64,000 nt of DNA from Cyanomargarita calcarea GSE-NOS-MK-12-04C (lineage in GTDB: Bacteria > Cyanobacteriota > Cyanobacteriia > Cyanobacteriales > Nostocaceae), in assembly GCA_019359595.1 (NCBI GenBank), contig JAHHGZ010000007.1, positions 146,043 through 210,042 on the forward strand. Reading direction: 5' to 3'. This document shows positions 27,690 through 36,954 of the stretch, piece by piece. A model generated the notes under the pieces. The model searched no databases, had not been told where the DNA came from, and worked only from the letters and a program-made list of their open reading frames with translations. Numbering within the stretch: position 1 is the stretch's first letter; each line of letters begins with the position of its first letter. The position numbers and the translations under genes were made by a program.

Positions 27690-28052
27690 ATGGTGACAGT
27701 TTTAGTAGTGGACGATACTCCTTCGCAATTGGAGCTAATTAGCAGTTATTTGCGAGACAGTGGTTATACGGTAATTATTGCTCGTGATGCTAAAGATGGC
27801 ATGAATAAGGCACTTAGCGAGCAGCCTGATGCGATTATTACTGATGTTGTCATGCCAGGAATGAGTGGGTTTGAATTCTGTCGGACGTTGAAAAGAAATT
27901 TGGCTACTCAAAAATTGCCAATTATTATTTGTAGTTCTAAAGATAAAGATATTGACAGGATTTGGGGAATGAGGCAAGGTGCAGATGTTTATTTGACGAA
28001 GCCATTTAGCCGACAAGAATTGCTACGGGCACTAACATCTGTGGTTGGATAA
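27690..28052 (+). CDS. CheY-like single-domain response regulator
   Basis: A 120-residue stand-alone receiver: VVDDTPSQLE (acidic pair), AIITDVVMPGMSG (phosphoacceptor Asp near 52), IICSSKD (Thr/Ser switch) and YLTKPFSR (conserved Lys). It resembles PilH/PixH. A ribosome site AGGAGAG lies 13 nt before the ATG. It should accept phosphate from a histidine kinase encoded elsewhere, paired with the preceding PATAN regulator. Confidence 0.9.
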   Translation: MVTVLVVDDTPSQLELISSYLRDSGYTVIIARDAKDGMNKALSEQPDAIITDVVMPGMSGFEFCRTLKRNLATQKLPIIICSSKDKDIDRIWGMRQGADVYLTKPFSRQELLRALTSVVG

Positions 28053-28263
28053 ATATGCCTCAATTCCACGGTCAAGGATGTAACAAACATCAAATCTTCG
28101 TAAATATTTGGGAAGAAAAAATTCTTGGGTTGGGTTAGCAAAGACACAGAAAAACAAGTTTCAGTTAGTGATTGTAACTGGAATAGATGTGGGCAATGTA
28201 CCGCTAAAAAAGTCCGATTGATACAGCCAAACACGGGATTAATCGTGTTGTCAACTCGGAAAA

Positions 28264-28300
28264 TGTTTAATTTAACGACATCAAGTCATTAAATTAAACA
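28264..28300. repeat. 37-bp palindrome in the 399-nt gap before pheT
   Basis: TGTTTAATTTAACGAC (28264-28279) and GTCATTAAATTAAACA (28285-28300) are complementary at 15 of 16 positions around ATCAA. It could be an AT-rich terminator for the regulator pair (212 nt after the CheY stop) or an operator for pheT. The rest of 28053-28451 shows no gene. Confidence 0.55.
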
Positions 28301-28451
28301 CAGCACACCCTCCCCACCCTGCAACGCTAGCGGATGGGGTATCTCGCGGAAATTAAGATGAAACAGCCTTGCGCTGCCAGAACGTAGTAGGATTGTTCAA
28401 GTAATAAAATTAAAACAATAGACAATTCAACAGAACAAACAGATATTTTTC

Positions 28452-30908
28452 ATGCGTATCTCTTTAAATTGGCTGCGAGAACTAGTAGAAATAAAACTGA
28501 AACCAGAAGAATTGGCGGAAAACTTGACGATGGCAGGGTTTGAGGTGGAGGGAATTGAAGATCGACGGACTTGGGCCAATGGTGTTGTGATTGGGAAGGT
28601 CGTTGAGCGTCAACCTCACCCAAACGCTGATAAATTAAGTGTTTGCCAAGTTGATGTCGGTACTGGTGAGACTTTAAATATTGTCTGCGGTGCTGCCAAT
28701 GTACGGGCAGATATTTATGTACCTGTGGCTACTGTTGGTACCTATTTACCCAATATTGATTTAAAGATTAAGCCGGCGAAATTGCGCGGTGTGCCTTCTA
28801 ATGGCATGATTTGTTCTTTGAAGGAACTCGGTTTGCCGATGACCGATGTGGATGGAATTCATATTTTTACCCAAGAAAATCTACCCTTGGGTAGCGATGT
28901 GCGTCCTTTGTTGGGTTTGGACGATGTAATTTTAGACTTGACAGCTACAGCGAATCGTGCAGATGCATTGAGTATGGTAGGTGTGGCACGGGAAGTTGCT
29001 GCTTTAACTGGTGGAAAGTTGTCTATTCCCGAACCGGGTGAGGTGTCGGTGACCAGTGGTGCGGGTAATTTAATTTTAAATATTGACGAGACACGAGCTT
29101 GCCCTGCTTATATTGGGACGAGAATTGAATCGGTAAAAATTGCGCCATCACCTGATTGGTTGCAGGTGCGGTTGAGGGCTGCAGGAGTGCGTCCGATTAA
29201 TAATGTTGTGGATATCACTAATTACGTGTTGTTGGAATGGGGACAACCCTTGCACGCATTTGACCTCGATCGCCTAATGGATGTTGCAGGTGTAGACACG
29301 TTGAATTCCCAGTCTCTACAAATCGGTGTGCGTTTCGCCGACAATGGGGAATCTATTAAAACTTTGGACGGACAAACGCGTACTTTGTCAACCCAAAGTT
29401 TGTTAATTACCGCTAATAGTAAACCCGTTGCTTTGGCAGGAGTTATGGGTGGTGAAGAAACGGAAGTTCATCAAGGTACACAAAACTTGATGTTAGAGGC
29501 AGCGCTGTTTGATTCTGTAGCGATTCGGCGTTCTTCACGCAGTGTGGGGATCAGAAGTGAAGCTTCGGGGAGATACGAACGGGGAATTAACAGCGCGGGT
29601 TTAGAAGCTGCTACACGTCGTGCTTTATTGTTGATTGCAGAACTGGCTTTTGGAAATATTTTAACAGCTGAAGTTGCTGATACTCGCCCAGATACATCCA
29701 CTTGGACACGGACTATTGAACTGCGTTTAGACAGAGTGAACCAGGTACTCGGACCGATAGAATCGGACGACGACACAGCAGAACTCAAAAGTGCAGATGT
29801 TGAGCGAATTTTAACTGCATTGGGATGTGAGTTATCTTTGTATGCTGAAGGTAAATGGACGGTAACTGTACCACCTTATCGTTACCGCGATTTGGAACGG
29901 GAAATTGATTTGATTGAAGAAATCGCCCGTCTCTACGGCTATGATAATTTCTGCGACACATTACCAGAAAAATCAGAAGCCGGATATTTGCCAGTGGATC
30001 GGGAACTGGTACGCAAATTACGTGCGGCACTGCGGGCTGAAGGATTAACAGAATTGATGCAATATTCCTTGGTCAAACCAGGGCAAGAAAGACAGGTAGT
30101 ATTGGCAAATCCTTTGTTTGCAGAATATTCAGCACTGCGAAGCGATTTGATTTCTGGTTTGATTGATGCGTTTCAATATAACTTAGAGCAAGGAAATGGT
30201 TCTCTCAACGGTTTTGAAATTGGACGCATATTCTCAAGAGAAGAAGAAGGCTTGCGAGAATCAGAAGCCCTAGCTGGAATCATGGGAGGCGATCGCACTG
30301 TCGGAAAATGGTCGTCGAAAGGCTCAAAGGAAAAAACCATGACTTGGTTTGAAGCAAAAGGCATTTTAGAAAGTGTCTTTGAGCAACTAGGTTTGCAAGT
30401 AGAATATCAACCAGATCATCGCGATTCACGCTTACATCCTGGACGCACCGCTTCGTTGTGGATCAGAGGCAATAGACTCGGTACTTTTGGGCAACTTCAT
30501 CCCCAACTGCGAGGAGAAAAAGGTTTACCAGATTCCGCCTACGCATTTCAACTAGACTTAGATGTGCTTTTAGATGCTCTAGACCAAGATGAAACTCTGA
30601 CACCCACATTTAAGAGTTATTCTACCTATCCAGCATCTGATAGAGATATTGCCTTTTTCGCACCCACGAAAGTAACAGTCGCCGAAATTGAAAGAGCAAT
30701 CAACAAAGCTGCTAAAGATTTATTAGAATCTGTAGAATTGTTCGATGAATATCGCGGTGAAAACGTGCCCCAAGGACAGCGGAGTTTAGCATTTCGTTTA
30801 GTATATCGGGCAAGCGATCGCACTCTCACCGATGCCGAAGTTGAACCAGTGCATCAAAAAGTTAGGGATACATTAGTGGAGAAATTTGGCGTTAATTTGA
30901 GAAGCTAA
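28452..30908 (+). CDS. pheT: Phenylalanine-tRNA ligase beta subunit
   Basis: An 818-residue protein of normal full length. [20 protein letters not shown] starts the N-terminal domain. The tRNA-binding EMAP-like domain includes [15 protein letters not shown]. The B3/B4 editing region ([20 protein letters not shown]), the B5 domain, the catalytic-like core ([11 protein letters not shown]) and the C-terminal anticodon-binding domain ([20 protein letters not shown]) follow. It acts with PheS, encoded elsewhere, to charge tRNA-Phe. pheS and pheT are commonly separated in cyanobacteria. Confidence 0.97.
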   Translation: MRISLNWLRELVEIKLKPEELAENLTMAGFEVEGIEDRRTWANGVVIGKVVERQPHPNADKLSVCQVDVGTGETLNIVCGAANVRADIYVPVATVGTYLPNIDLKIKPAKLRGVPSNGMICSLKELGLPMTDVDGIHIFTQENLPLGSDVRPLLGLDDVILDLTATANRADALSMVGVAREVAALTGGKLSIPEPGEVSVTSGAGNLILNIDETRACPAYIGTRIESVKIAPSPDWLQVRLRAAGVRPINNVVDITNYVLLEWGQPLHAFDLDRLMDVAGVDTLNSQSLQIGVRFADNGESIKTLDGQTRTLSTQSLLITANSKPVALAGVMGGEETEVHQGTQNLMLEAALFDSVAIRRSSRSVGIRSEASGRYERGINSAGLEAATRRALLLIAELAFGNILTAEVADTRPDTSTWTRTIELRLDRVNQVLGPIESDDDTAELKSADVERILTALGCELSLYAEGKWTVTVPPYRYRDLEREIDLIEEIARLYGYDNFCDTLPEKSEAGYLPVDRELVRKLRAALRAEGLTELMQYSLVKPGQERQVVLANPLFAEYSALRSDLISGLIDAFQYNLEQGNGSLNGFEIGRIFSREEEGLRESEALAGIMGGDRTVGKWSSKGSKEKTMTWFEAKGILESVFEQLGLQVEYQPDHRDSRLHPGRTASLWIRGNRLGTFGQLHPQLRGEKGLPDSAYAFQLDLDVLLDALDQDETLTPTFKSYSTYPASDRDIAFFAPTKVTVAEIERAINKAAKDLLESVELFDEYRGENVPQGQRSLAFRLVYRASDRTLTDAEVEPVHQKVRDTLVEKFGVNLRS

Positions 30909-30968
30909 ATGTTGGCAGTTGACTGTTAACCGTCAACTAAAATTGTTTAATTGTTGAATTATTGAACT

Positions 30969-31238
30969 ATGCTCAAATACATCATGTGGGGTTCTTACTG
31001 CGAAGACGTTCTAGAAAAACGTGCCCCCTATCGCCAAGCACATCTAGACGGACTCGCTAAACAGAAGGAATCCGGTGTTTTAATAACTATTGGCCCGACA
31101 AAAGACGTAACTAAAGTTTTTGCCATTTACGAAGCCGAAAATGAAGACACCGTACGCCAATTAGTTGAAGGTGACCCTTATTGGCAAAACGGTATTTGGA
31201 CTGAATACTCTATTAAAGAATGGATTCAGGCCCTATGA
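30969..31238 (+). CDS. YciI family protein
   Basis: An 89-residue protein, the usual length for YciI. RAPYRQAHLDGLAKQKESG carries the conserved His, and VEGDPYWQNGIWTEYSI carries the Asp and the EGDPY segment. YciI proteins have a small ferredoxin-like fold with a putative His-Asp active site, and the reaction is mostly unknown. It starts 60 nt after pheT. An MITE copy begins 13 nt after its stop. Confidence 0.85.
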   Translation: MLKYIMWGSYCEDVLEKRAPYRQAHLDGLAKQKESGVLITIGPTKDVTKVFAIYEAENEDTVRQLVEGDPYWQNGIWTEYSIKEWIQAL

Positions 31239-31251
31239 ATAGTTAGGAGTT

Positions 31252-31365
31252 ATACCGTTTCTTTGTGAAGCTGCATATATTACCCCCCGGCTACGCCGTC
31301 CCCCCTTGGCAAGGGGGGACTACAGGGGGGTCTTGATTATGTGCATCTTCATACAGAATTGGTAT
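31252..31365. mobile_element. MITE-like 114-bp element, copy 2
   Basis: All 114 bases equal 280-393, over 30 kb away, so spread was recent or the sequence is under constraint. Ends are the same imperfect inverted repeats and the centre the same C6/G6 palindrome. It lies between the YciI gene and STRR repeats and interrupts no recognisable gene. Confidence 0.8.
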
Positions 31366-31388
31366 TAGGAGTTAGGAGTTAGGAGTTA
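31366..31388. repeat. STRR, TTAGGAG heptamers
   Basis: Three TTAGGAG units directly abut the MITE. An inverted set (CTCCTAACTCCTAACTCCCAACTC) lies at about 31546-31576, so the two can pair across the inverted-repeat element between them. This completes the content of the 345-nt gap 31239-31583. Confidence 0.65.
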
Positions 31389-31418
31389 AATTCTTGAAAT
31401 TTAGGTTAGCCCTCTTGC

Positions 31419-31531
31419 ATAAGTAATCCTTATGATTGTTATTTTGAGGTCAAGGGCTGGTTTTTGCGTTCGTTATAACGTGGAAAAATGGTTGATTTAT
31501 CCCTACAGTGGCAATCATAAGGATTATTTAT
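31419..31531. repeat. Inverted-repeat element, 113 bp
   Basis: Arms at 31419-31438 and 31512-31531 are complementary at 19 of 20 positions, with a perfect 15-bp core (TAATCCTTATGATTG). The interior is non-coding. Size and layout match the other short elements in the window, but the sequence is unrelated. Confidence 0.7.
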
Positions 31532-31583
31532 TAGATTTTCCGCTCCTCCTAACTCCTAACTCCCAACTCCCAACTCTTAATTC

Positions 31584-31772
31584 TTAACCCTTCAGTGCCT
31601 TTCTAAAGTTGCGACGGTAAGACCCATTTGTAAGAAACAAAGCAGGCCACAACAACGCTAAACCAATGCGATTTGGCAAACTTCGCGTGAAATTAGTTTT
31701 TTCAAATCCATTCCAGAACTTCCAAATCCCAGCCACATAAATCACTCCCAATCCAAAAATAATTACGTTCAT
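31584..31772 (-). CDS. Small membrane protein, unknown function
   Basis: About 62 residues from the ATG at 31772 (MNVIIFGLGVIYVAGIWKFW). The first 20 residues form one membrane helix, a second weaker helix is RIGLALLWPALFLTNGSYRR, and the end is basic (RRNFRKALKG). Short proteins of this type are, from memory, common in cyanobacteria and annotated as hypothetical. A function cannot be inferred. It is transcribed opposite to the neighbouring genes. Confidence 0.6.
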   Translation of the reverse strand: MNVIIFGLGVIYVAGIWKFWNGFEKTNFTRSLPNRIGLALLWPALFLTNGSYRRNFRKALKG

Positions 31773-32198
31773 CCCTAGCAACTCCGCGAGCGACTAATAG
31801 AATTTGAGTTAGATATTCTTACACTATCTTGGCATTTCTTAACGGATAGTGAAAAGCAACGAGGATACCTGAGCCTTAAAGGTAACAGTGGAAATTGCCC
31901 ATACATCCTCATCTACCAGTGTAAAGTAGCCCCTTCAATAAACAATAGTAGAGGGAGTCGAGAAAGAAGATACAAAGATATTTTTTCCTCTCTCCTCATT
32001 CCCTCATCTCCCCATCCCCCTGCTTGATTATCTATAGCGAAACAGGGTAGTTTGGCGATTAGATAAACCTTTTATGACCAGATGCATCTTCTGGAAGTTC
32101 CTCAAAATCCAACATTCGTAGGAGACTAATATTGAAGACCAAAAACGTATCTCATTGGTCTTGACGCAGCACAAGCTGCAAATAACTTAGGAGGATTT
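31773..32198. promoter_or_regulatory. Upstream region and ribosome site of the nucleotidyltransferase fusion
   Basis: About 420 nt without a gene. It holds a strong ribosome-binding site AGGAGG at 32189-32194, 4 nt before the ATG, and presumably the promoter. A CT-rich tract lies at 31984-32020. No other signal was recognised. Confidence 0.5.
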
Positions 32199-34727
32199 AT
32201 GCGTGCAGTACTGATGGCAGGGGGTTCAGGAACGCGGCTTCGCCCGCTAACGTGCGATCTGCCTAAACCTATGGTGCCCATCCTGAATCGACCAATTGCA
32301 GAACACATCATCAATCTTCTCAAACGGCATCACATCACAGAAGTTGTTGCCACCCTGCATTATCTACCCGATGTTCTGCGAGATTATTTTCAAGATGGCA
32401 ACGAGTTTGGTGTACAAATGACTTACGCCGTGGAAGAAGACCAGCCTCTAGGTACCGCCGGCTGCGTGAAAAATATTGCTGAACTCCTTGATGAAACCTT
32501 TTTAGTGATTAGCGGCGATAGCATAACAGATTTTGACCTAACGGCAGCAATTGAATTTCACAAGCAAAAAAAATCAAAAGCTACTTTGATTTTGACTCGT
32601 GTCCCCAACCCGATTGAGTTTGGGGTGGTGATTAGCGATAAGGAAGGCCGGATTCGTCGCTTTTTAGAAAAGCCTTCTACGAGCGAAATTTTTTCTGATA
32701 CTGTCAACACTGGTACTTATATTCTTGAACCTGAAGTTTTAGAATATTTGCCGGCTCATACGGAATGCGATTTTTCTAAAGACTTATTCCCCCTGTTGTT
32801 AGAAAAAGATGAGCCAATGTACGGTTACATCGCTAGTGGCTATTGGTGTGATGTCGGTCACTTAGATGCTTATCGCGAAGCTCAGTATGATGCTTTAGAC
32901 CGTAAAGTGAAATTAGATTTTGCTTACAAAGAAGTTTCTCCTGGTTTGTGGGTCGGTCAAAATACTTATATCGAACCGTCCGCAATCCTGGAAGCTCCGG
33001 CGGTCATTGGTGACAATTGCCGCATCGGCGCAAGAGTGCATATTGAGGGGGGAACTGTAATTGGCGATAATGTCACTATTGGTTCAGATGCCAATCTCAA
33101 ACGTCCGATTGTCTGGAATGGAGCAATTATTGGCGATGAAGCAAATTTGTCGGCTTGTGTGATTTCCCGTGGTACCCGTGTAGACCGTCGCGCTCATGTA
33201 TTAGAAGCTGCTGTCGTCGGTTCTTTGTCTACCGTGGGTGAGGAAGCTCAAATTAGCCCAGGAGTCCGGGTTTGGCCTAGTAAGAAGATTGAATCCGGTG
33301 CAATCTTAAATATTAACTTAATTTGGGGTAACATAGCACAGCGAAATTTATTTGGGCAACGTGGCGTGCAAGGATTGGCAAATATTGACATTACGCCAGA
33401 ATTTGCCGTAAAGTTGGGCGCTGCTTACGGTTCGACTTTGAAACCAGGTTCTCAGGTGACAGTTTCCCGAGACCAAAGAAATATCTCGCGCATGGTGACT
33501 CGCTCGCTAATTGCGGGTTTAATGTCAGTGGGTGTGGATATTCAGAACTTGGATGCAACAGCGATTCCAATGGCGCGGACTGTTATTCCCACAATGCGTG
33601 TCAATGGCGGTATCCATGTGCGCGTACATCCCGATCGCCCGGATTACATCTTGATTGAATTCATGGATGCCAAGGGAATTAATATCTCCAAAGCCCTAGA
33701 AAAGAAAATTGAAGGGGCTTATTTTAAGGAAGATATGCGGCGATCGCAAATTCATGAAATTGGGAATGTGTCGTACCCTAGCCAAATCAGCGACCAATAC
33801 TGCAAAGCTTTTGAAAAGTTATTGCACGTTGATACGATTCGCAACAGTCGCGCTAAGGTCGTGATTGACTACGTTTATGCTGTGTCTGGCGCGGTCTTGC
33901 CTCAAATGTTAGATAACTTTGGTGCTGATGCAGTGGTGCTAAACGCCAGTTTGAATAAAAACGCTTTGTCTACAATCGATCGCGAAAGCTTGTTAACTCA
34001 ACTTGGTCATGTTGTGGAAGCGTTGAAGGCTAACTTTGGCGTCCAGGTAACGGCAAATGGCGAACAAATAATTTTAGTTGATGAATCTGGGATGCCAATT
34101 CGCGGGGAAATGTTGACTGCGCTGATGGTGGACATGATGTTAACTGCTAGTCCTAGGAGTAGTGTAGTTGTGCCAGTTCATACTTCTAGTGCAGTGGAGC
34201 AAATTGCCCGCCGTCACGATGCTAAAGTTATTCGCACAAAGGCTAATCCCACAGCATTGATGGAAGCTTCCCAGAAAAATGCCAATGTGGTATTGGCGGG
34301 AAGTGGAGAAATCGGTTTCATTTTCCCACAATTGCATCCGGGATTTGACGCCATGTTCTGCGTAGGCAAACTGATTGAAATGCTGACTATTCAGGAGCGA
34401 TCGCTGACTTCTGTAAGGTCAGAACTACCCCGAGTAATTCACAAAGCGTACGCTATCCGCTGCCCCTGGACAGTCAAAGGTTCTTTAATGCGCTATTTGG
34501 TGGAAACTCACCCGGCACAAAATCTGGAATTAATCGATGGGGTGAAAATTTGTCAACCCTATGATGATAGCTGGGTGTTAGTTTTGCCAGATGCGAGCGA
34601 GCCTATAGTACATTTGTATGCAAACAGTAACGATCGCGATTGGGTAGATGAATCTTTGAGAGACTACCGCAGCCGGGTGCAAATGTTTGTGGAAAAAGAA
34701 CAGGAGGAAGTGCCATCTGAGGTGTAA
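32199..34727 (+). CDS. NDP-sugar pyrophosphorylase fused to degenerate phosphomannomutase
   Basis: An 842-residue fusion. Residues 1-235 are a nucleotidyltransferase (MAGGSGTRLRPLTCDLPKPM, ISGDSITDFD, FLEKPSTSEIFSDTVNTG, WCDVGHLDAY), probably mannose- or glucose-1-phosphate specific. Residues 250-370 form a left-handed beta-helix of hexapeptides (VIGDNCRIGARVHIEGG). The rest resembles phosphomannomutase (VSRDQRNISRMVTRSLIAG). The phosphoserine loop TASHNP reads VHPDRP, and the metal loop DGDxDR before VDE reads TANGEQ, so the mutase part is probably inactive and structural or regulatory. It probably supplies GDP-mannose or a similar donor. Confidence 0.85.
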   Translation: MRAVLMAGGSGTRLRPLTCDLPKPMVPILNRPIAEHIINLLKRHHITEVVATLHYLPDVLRDYFQDGNEFGVQMTYAVEEDQPLGTAGCVKNIAELLDETFLVISGDSITDFDLTAAIEFHKQKKSKATLILTRVPNPIEFGVVISDKEGRIRRFLEKPSTSEIFSDTVNTGTYILEPEVLEYLPAHTECDFSKDLFPLLLEKDEPMYGYIASGYWCDVGHLDAYREAQYDALDRKVKLDFAYKEVSPGLWVGQNTYIEPSAILEAPAVIGDNCRIGARVHIEGGTVIGDNVTIGSDANLKRPIVWNGAIIGDEANLSACVISRGTRVDRRAHVLEAAVVGSLSTVGEEAQISPGVRVWPSKKIESGAILNINLIWGNIAQRNLFGQRGVQGLANIDITPEFAVKLGAAYGSTLKPGSQVTVSRDQRNISRMVTRSLIAGLMSVGVDIQNLDATAIPMARTVIPTMRVNGGIHVRVHPDRPDYILIEFMDAKGINISKALEKKIEGAYFKEDMRRSQIHEIGNVSYPSQISDQYCKAFEKLLHVDTIRNSRAKVVIDYVYAVSGAVLPQMLDNFGADAVVLNASLNKNALSTIDRESLLTQLGHVVEALKANFGVQVTANGEQIILVDESGMPIRGEMLTALMVDMMLTASPRSSVVVPVHTSSAVEQIARRHDAKVIRTKANPTALMEASQKNANVVLAGSGEIGFIFPQLHPGFDAMFCVGKLIEMLTIQERSLTSVRSELPRVIHKAYAIRCPWTVKGSLMRYLVETHPAQNLELIDGVKICQPYDDSWVLVLPDASEPIVHLYANSNDRDWVDESLRDYRSRVQMFVEKEQEEVPSEV

Positions 34728-34739
34728 TTAGCTTTTTTC

Positions 34740-34860
34740 AGCCCCCTGCCCCCAATTTCTACGGTGTACACACAAATCCTATCGCCCTTTGAGGGACAAA
34801 TTAAGGTTTTTTCAACTTGTGTGTACACGGTAGGTCCCCATAATTGGGGGCAAGGGGGCT
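34740..34860. repeat. Nested inverted-repeat element, 121 bp
   Basis: Outer arms: AGCCCCCTGCCCCCAATT at 34740 against AATTGGGGGCAAGGGGGCT ending 34860 (one extra base). Inner arms: 34759-34775 (TACGGTGTACACACAA) against 34817-34833, 16 of 17 matching. An 8-base block (ATGGGGAC type) interrupts one arm. It lies 12 nt after the fusion gene and could also end its transcript. Confidence 0.7.
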
Positions 34861-34899
34861 TGTCTTTACCCAACCGGGCTGCCAAAATACTATAAAATT

Positions 34900-35241
34900 A
34901 TGAGCTTAAATCAGATAAAGAAAAAGTTTTTTAACGTTATCAAAGTTCTCTCTATAGTTCTAATAATCAGTGCAATTGGATGGGAAATAGGAAACATTTA
35001 CGCTAATTTGACTAACCAAAAAATTCCAAGTAGCCTCAATTTCATCTTCTGGATAGAACGTTTTGCTCTCATAACACATTTTATTGAGGGAATTATAGCG
35101 GCTTGGTGCGCACCCTTCAAAGGAAAAACTCCAATCAAATATGGTATTTATACTTTTTTCGTCGGGACAATAGGTTTATTAGAATTATTTGAAAATTGGA
35201 ATGGAGATTTAATTAAAAAGTCCGATACAGATACTATATAA
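34900..35241 (+). CDS. Small membrane protein, unknown function
   Basis: A 113-residue protein with three likely membrane helices: FNVIKVLSIVLIISAIGWEI (10-29), FALITHFIEGIIAAWCAPF (about 55-73) and YGIYTFFVGTIGLLELF (about 82-98). The N terminus is basic and the C terminus acidic. I do not recognise a family. It follows the inverted-repeat element and precedes a polypurine/polypyrimidine STRR. Codon use looks ordinary, which supports a real gene. Confidence 0.6.
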   Translation: MSLNQIKKKFFNVIKVLSIVLIISAIGWEIGNIYANLTNQKIPSSLNFIFWIERFALITHFIEGIIAAWCAPFKGKTPIKYGIYTFFVGTIGLLELFENWNGDLIKKSDTDTI

Positions 35242-35243
35242 CG

Positions 35244-35332
35244 AAGGAAGAAGGAAGAAGCCTTATTTCTTCTTCCAAAACGTGTTTAAGTCCCCACCAA
35301 TTCTCCTTCTTTCTTCTTCCTTCTTCCTTTCG
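35244..35332. repeat. STRR, GAAGGAA / CTTCTTC inverted tracts
   Basis: A polypurine tract (GGAAGAAGGAAGAAG, from 35244) faces a polypyrimidine tract (CTTCTTTCTTCTTCCTTCTT, to 35332) with about 40 nt between. They can form a long hairpin at the 3' ends of two convergent genes. Related tracts occur at about 15326-15354 and 36911-36944. Confidence 0.6.
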
Positions 35333-35359
35333 GCATCCCCGATCGGTGAGACGATCGCT

Positions 35360-35788
35360 TCACGAATTCTGGAGTTTTTCAGCTTCTGCGCGGATGCGTT
35401 CTTCCTGCTCCTTAAGTTCGGGGGTGAAGGCTGCGCCAAAATCCTCCGCTGCAAAGATCGGACGAATCTCTAGTTCGGATTCTTGCATTGGACATGGACA
35501 GCGTTTGACCCATTCAATCGCCTCTGCCATCGAATTCACTTGCCAGAGCCAGAATCCAGCAATCAACTCCTTCGTCTCTGCGAACGGTCCATCGGTCACA
35601 GTCCGATTTGCACCTGAGAACATTACCCGTGCTCCTTTTGAACTGGGATGTAACCCCTCACCAGCCAGCAAAATTCCGGCTTTAACTAATTCTTCGTTGT
35701 ATTTCCCCATGTCAGTAAGAATCTCTTCGCTGGGCATCACACCAGCTTCTGAGTCTGGGTTGGCTTTGACGATAACCATGACTTTCAT
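35360..35788 (-). CDS. DGPF-type YciI-related protein
   Basis: A 142-residue protein with MKVMVIVKANPDSEAG at the start and VTDGPFAETKELIAGFWLWQ, the defining DGPF block, near residue 65. The C terminus is a charged helix. DGPF proteins are of unknown reaction but are typical neighbours of ECF42 sigma factors, as here. The gene starts 55 nt after the PhnB-like gene and probably shares its transcript. A second DGPF gene lies at 36370-36729. Confidence 0.85.
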   Translation of the reverse strand: MKVMVIVKANPDSEAGVMPSEEILTDMGKYNEELVKAGILLAGEGLHPSSKGARVMFSGANRTVTDGPFAETKELIAGFWLWQVNSMAEAIEWVKRCPCPMQESELEIRPIFAAEDFGAAFTPELKEQEERIRAEAEKLQNS

Positions 35789-35843
35789 CGTTAAATCTCC
35801 TATTGTTTATCGGTTTCTGAGCTTTTAGACACGGTTAGGTAGC

Positions 35844-36245
35844 TTACCCGCAGTTAATCATCCACGGTGTGCCAAATCGATCGATCGCCATGCCAAAACG
35901 TTTAGCCCAAAAGGTTTCTTGGAAGGGCATCTTGACTGTTCCGTTTTCTGCTAATGCGTGAAATATCCGCTCTGCTTCTACCACATCGTCAAATTGGAGG
36001 TTCACATTGAAACCCTGGGGTTTTTCAAAGTAGTCAGGTGGAGCGTCAGAACCCATCAAAACCATATCGCCCACAGTTAAGTGGATATGCATGATTTTAT
36101 CGCGTTGTTCGGGGGGCGTTTGCTCAACCATTGGCATATCCGCGTAGGTCATCATCGCAACGATTTTGCCGCCCAGACACTGCTCGTAGAACTTAAACGC
36201 AGCTTCGCATTCACCGTTAAAATTGAGATAAGTATTAGATTGCAT
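35844..36245 (-). CDS. PhnB-like VOC superfamily protein
   Basis: A 133-residue glyoxalase-fold protein: YLNFNGECEAAFKFYEQCLGG, MHIHLTVGDMVLMGSD and KRFGMAIDRFGTPWMIN. PhnB/3-demethylubiquinone-methyltransferase-like VOC proteins usually show exactly these segments. The catalytic role is unknown. It stands 74 nt downstream of a TGTCGA-N17-CGACT site and is probably under the ECF sigma factor encoded at 37622-38866. Confidence 0.85.
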   Translation of the reverse strand: MQSNTYLNFNGECEAAFKFYEQCLGGKIVAMMTYADMPMVEQTPPEQRDKIMHIHLTVGDMVLMGSDAPPDYFEKPQGFNVNLQFDDVVEAERIFHALAENGTVKMPFQETFWAKRFGMAIDRFGTPWMINCG

Positions 36246-36318
36246 GATGAACTCCTTTGGTTAATTTGATGATTTTGCTCTATGGATTTAAGGTTCAAAT
36301 TTAAATCCTCTACAAGCT

Positions 36319-36346
36319 AGTCGAACTAAGGTTCACTCAATCGACA
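36319..36346 (-). promoter_or_regulatory. Candidate ECF42 promoter before the PhnB-like gene
   Basis: On the minus strand: TGTCGA (36346-36341), 17 nt, CGACT (36323-36319). The same layout with the same spacing occurs at 37501-37528. TGTCGA at -35 and CGA(T)C at -10 is, from memory, the ECF42 consensus. Confidence 0.65.
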
Positions 36347-36369
36347 AGTTGAGTAACTTTTTTGGAAAA

Positions 36370-36729
36370 TTACTTATCTAACGGCAAGCCTGATAGTTCG
36401 ACGATCGGTCGAATTTCGACGGTGCCTTTACTAACTGAGGGAATGCGTCTGGCGATCGCGATCGCTTCGTCAAGATCCTGCGCTTCAATTAGGAAGTAGC
36501 CACCCAGTTGTTCGCGGGTTTCCGCAAACGGCCCATCCGTCACCAGTTTTTTACCGTCGCGCACCCGCACACTGGTTGCCGTTGAAACAGAATGGAGCGG
36601 CGAAGCACCCAAAAATTGACCGTTCGCATATAGTTGTTGGGTTAGTTGCACAGAATCCGCATAGCAGTTTTCTCTTTCGCTCTCAGTCCATGCATTTTCG
36701 TCACTATAAATGAGTAACATGTATTTCAT
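36370..36729 (-). CDS. DGPF-type YciI-related protein
   Basis: A 119-residue DGPF protein: MKYMLLIYSDENAWTE at the start, KKLVTDGPFAETREQLGGYF in the middle, and DEAIAIARRIPSVSKGTVEI near the end. It is close to the sigma-factor-associated DGPF proteins. No TGTCGA-type site was found in the 225 nt upstream, so it may depend on readthrough from the DUF1579-like gene, past the hairpin at 36827-36851. Confidence 0.85.
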   Translation of the reverse strand: MKYMLLIYSDENAWTESERENCYADSVQLTQQLYANGQFLGASPLHSVSTATSVRVRDGKKLVTDGPFAETREQLGGYFLIEAQDLDEAIAIARRIPSVSKGTVEIRPIVELSGLPLDK

Positions 36730-36826
36730 GTTGTGCTGCTCCTGAATTTTGCTGAATAATTACAAATGAAGTTAGAAGGAATTCGTAATAACTAATAATT
36801 TAGGAGCGTTCTGAGTTTAGAGCTTC

Positions 36827-36851
36827 AGTCAAAAAAAGATATTTTTTGACT
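36827..36851 (-). terminator. AT hairpin after the DUF1579-like gene
   Basis: AGTCAAAAAA (36827-36836) pairs with TTTTTTGACT (36842-36851) around AGATA, about 104 nt after the stop of the gene at 36955-37434. On the minus strand the stem has a T-rich second arm. It could be a weak terminator. Confidence 0.4.
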
Positions 36852-36954
36852 TGAGTTTAACGAAAAAAAACAGCGCCTTTGTGCAAATCTCGCTCCTTTT
36901 AAGAGTGGGTACTTCTTCCTTCTTTCTTCTTGCTTCTTCCTTCGTGAAGATGAA

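Noticed and set aside
30917..30938. Short hairpin AGTTGAC/GTCAACT after pheT as a terminator
   Set aside because: The stem is only 7 bp without a T-run, and the YciI gene starts close by.
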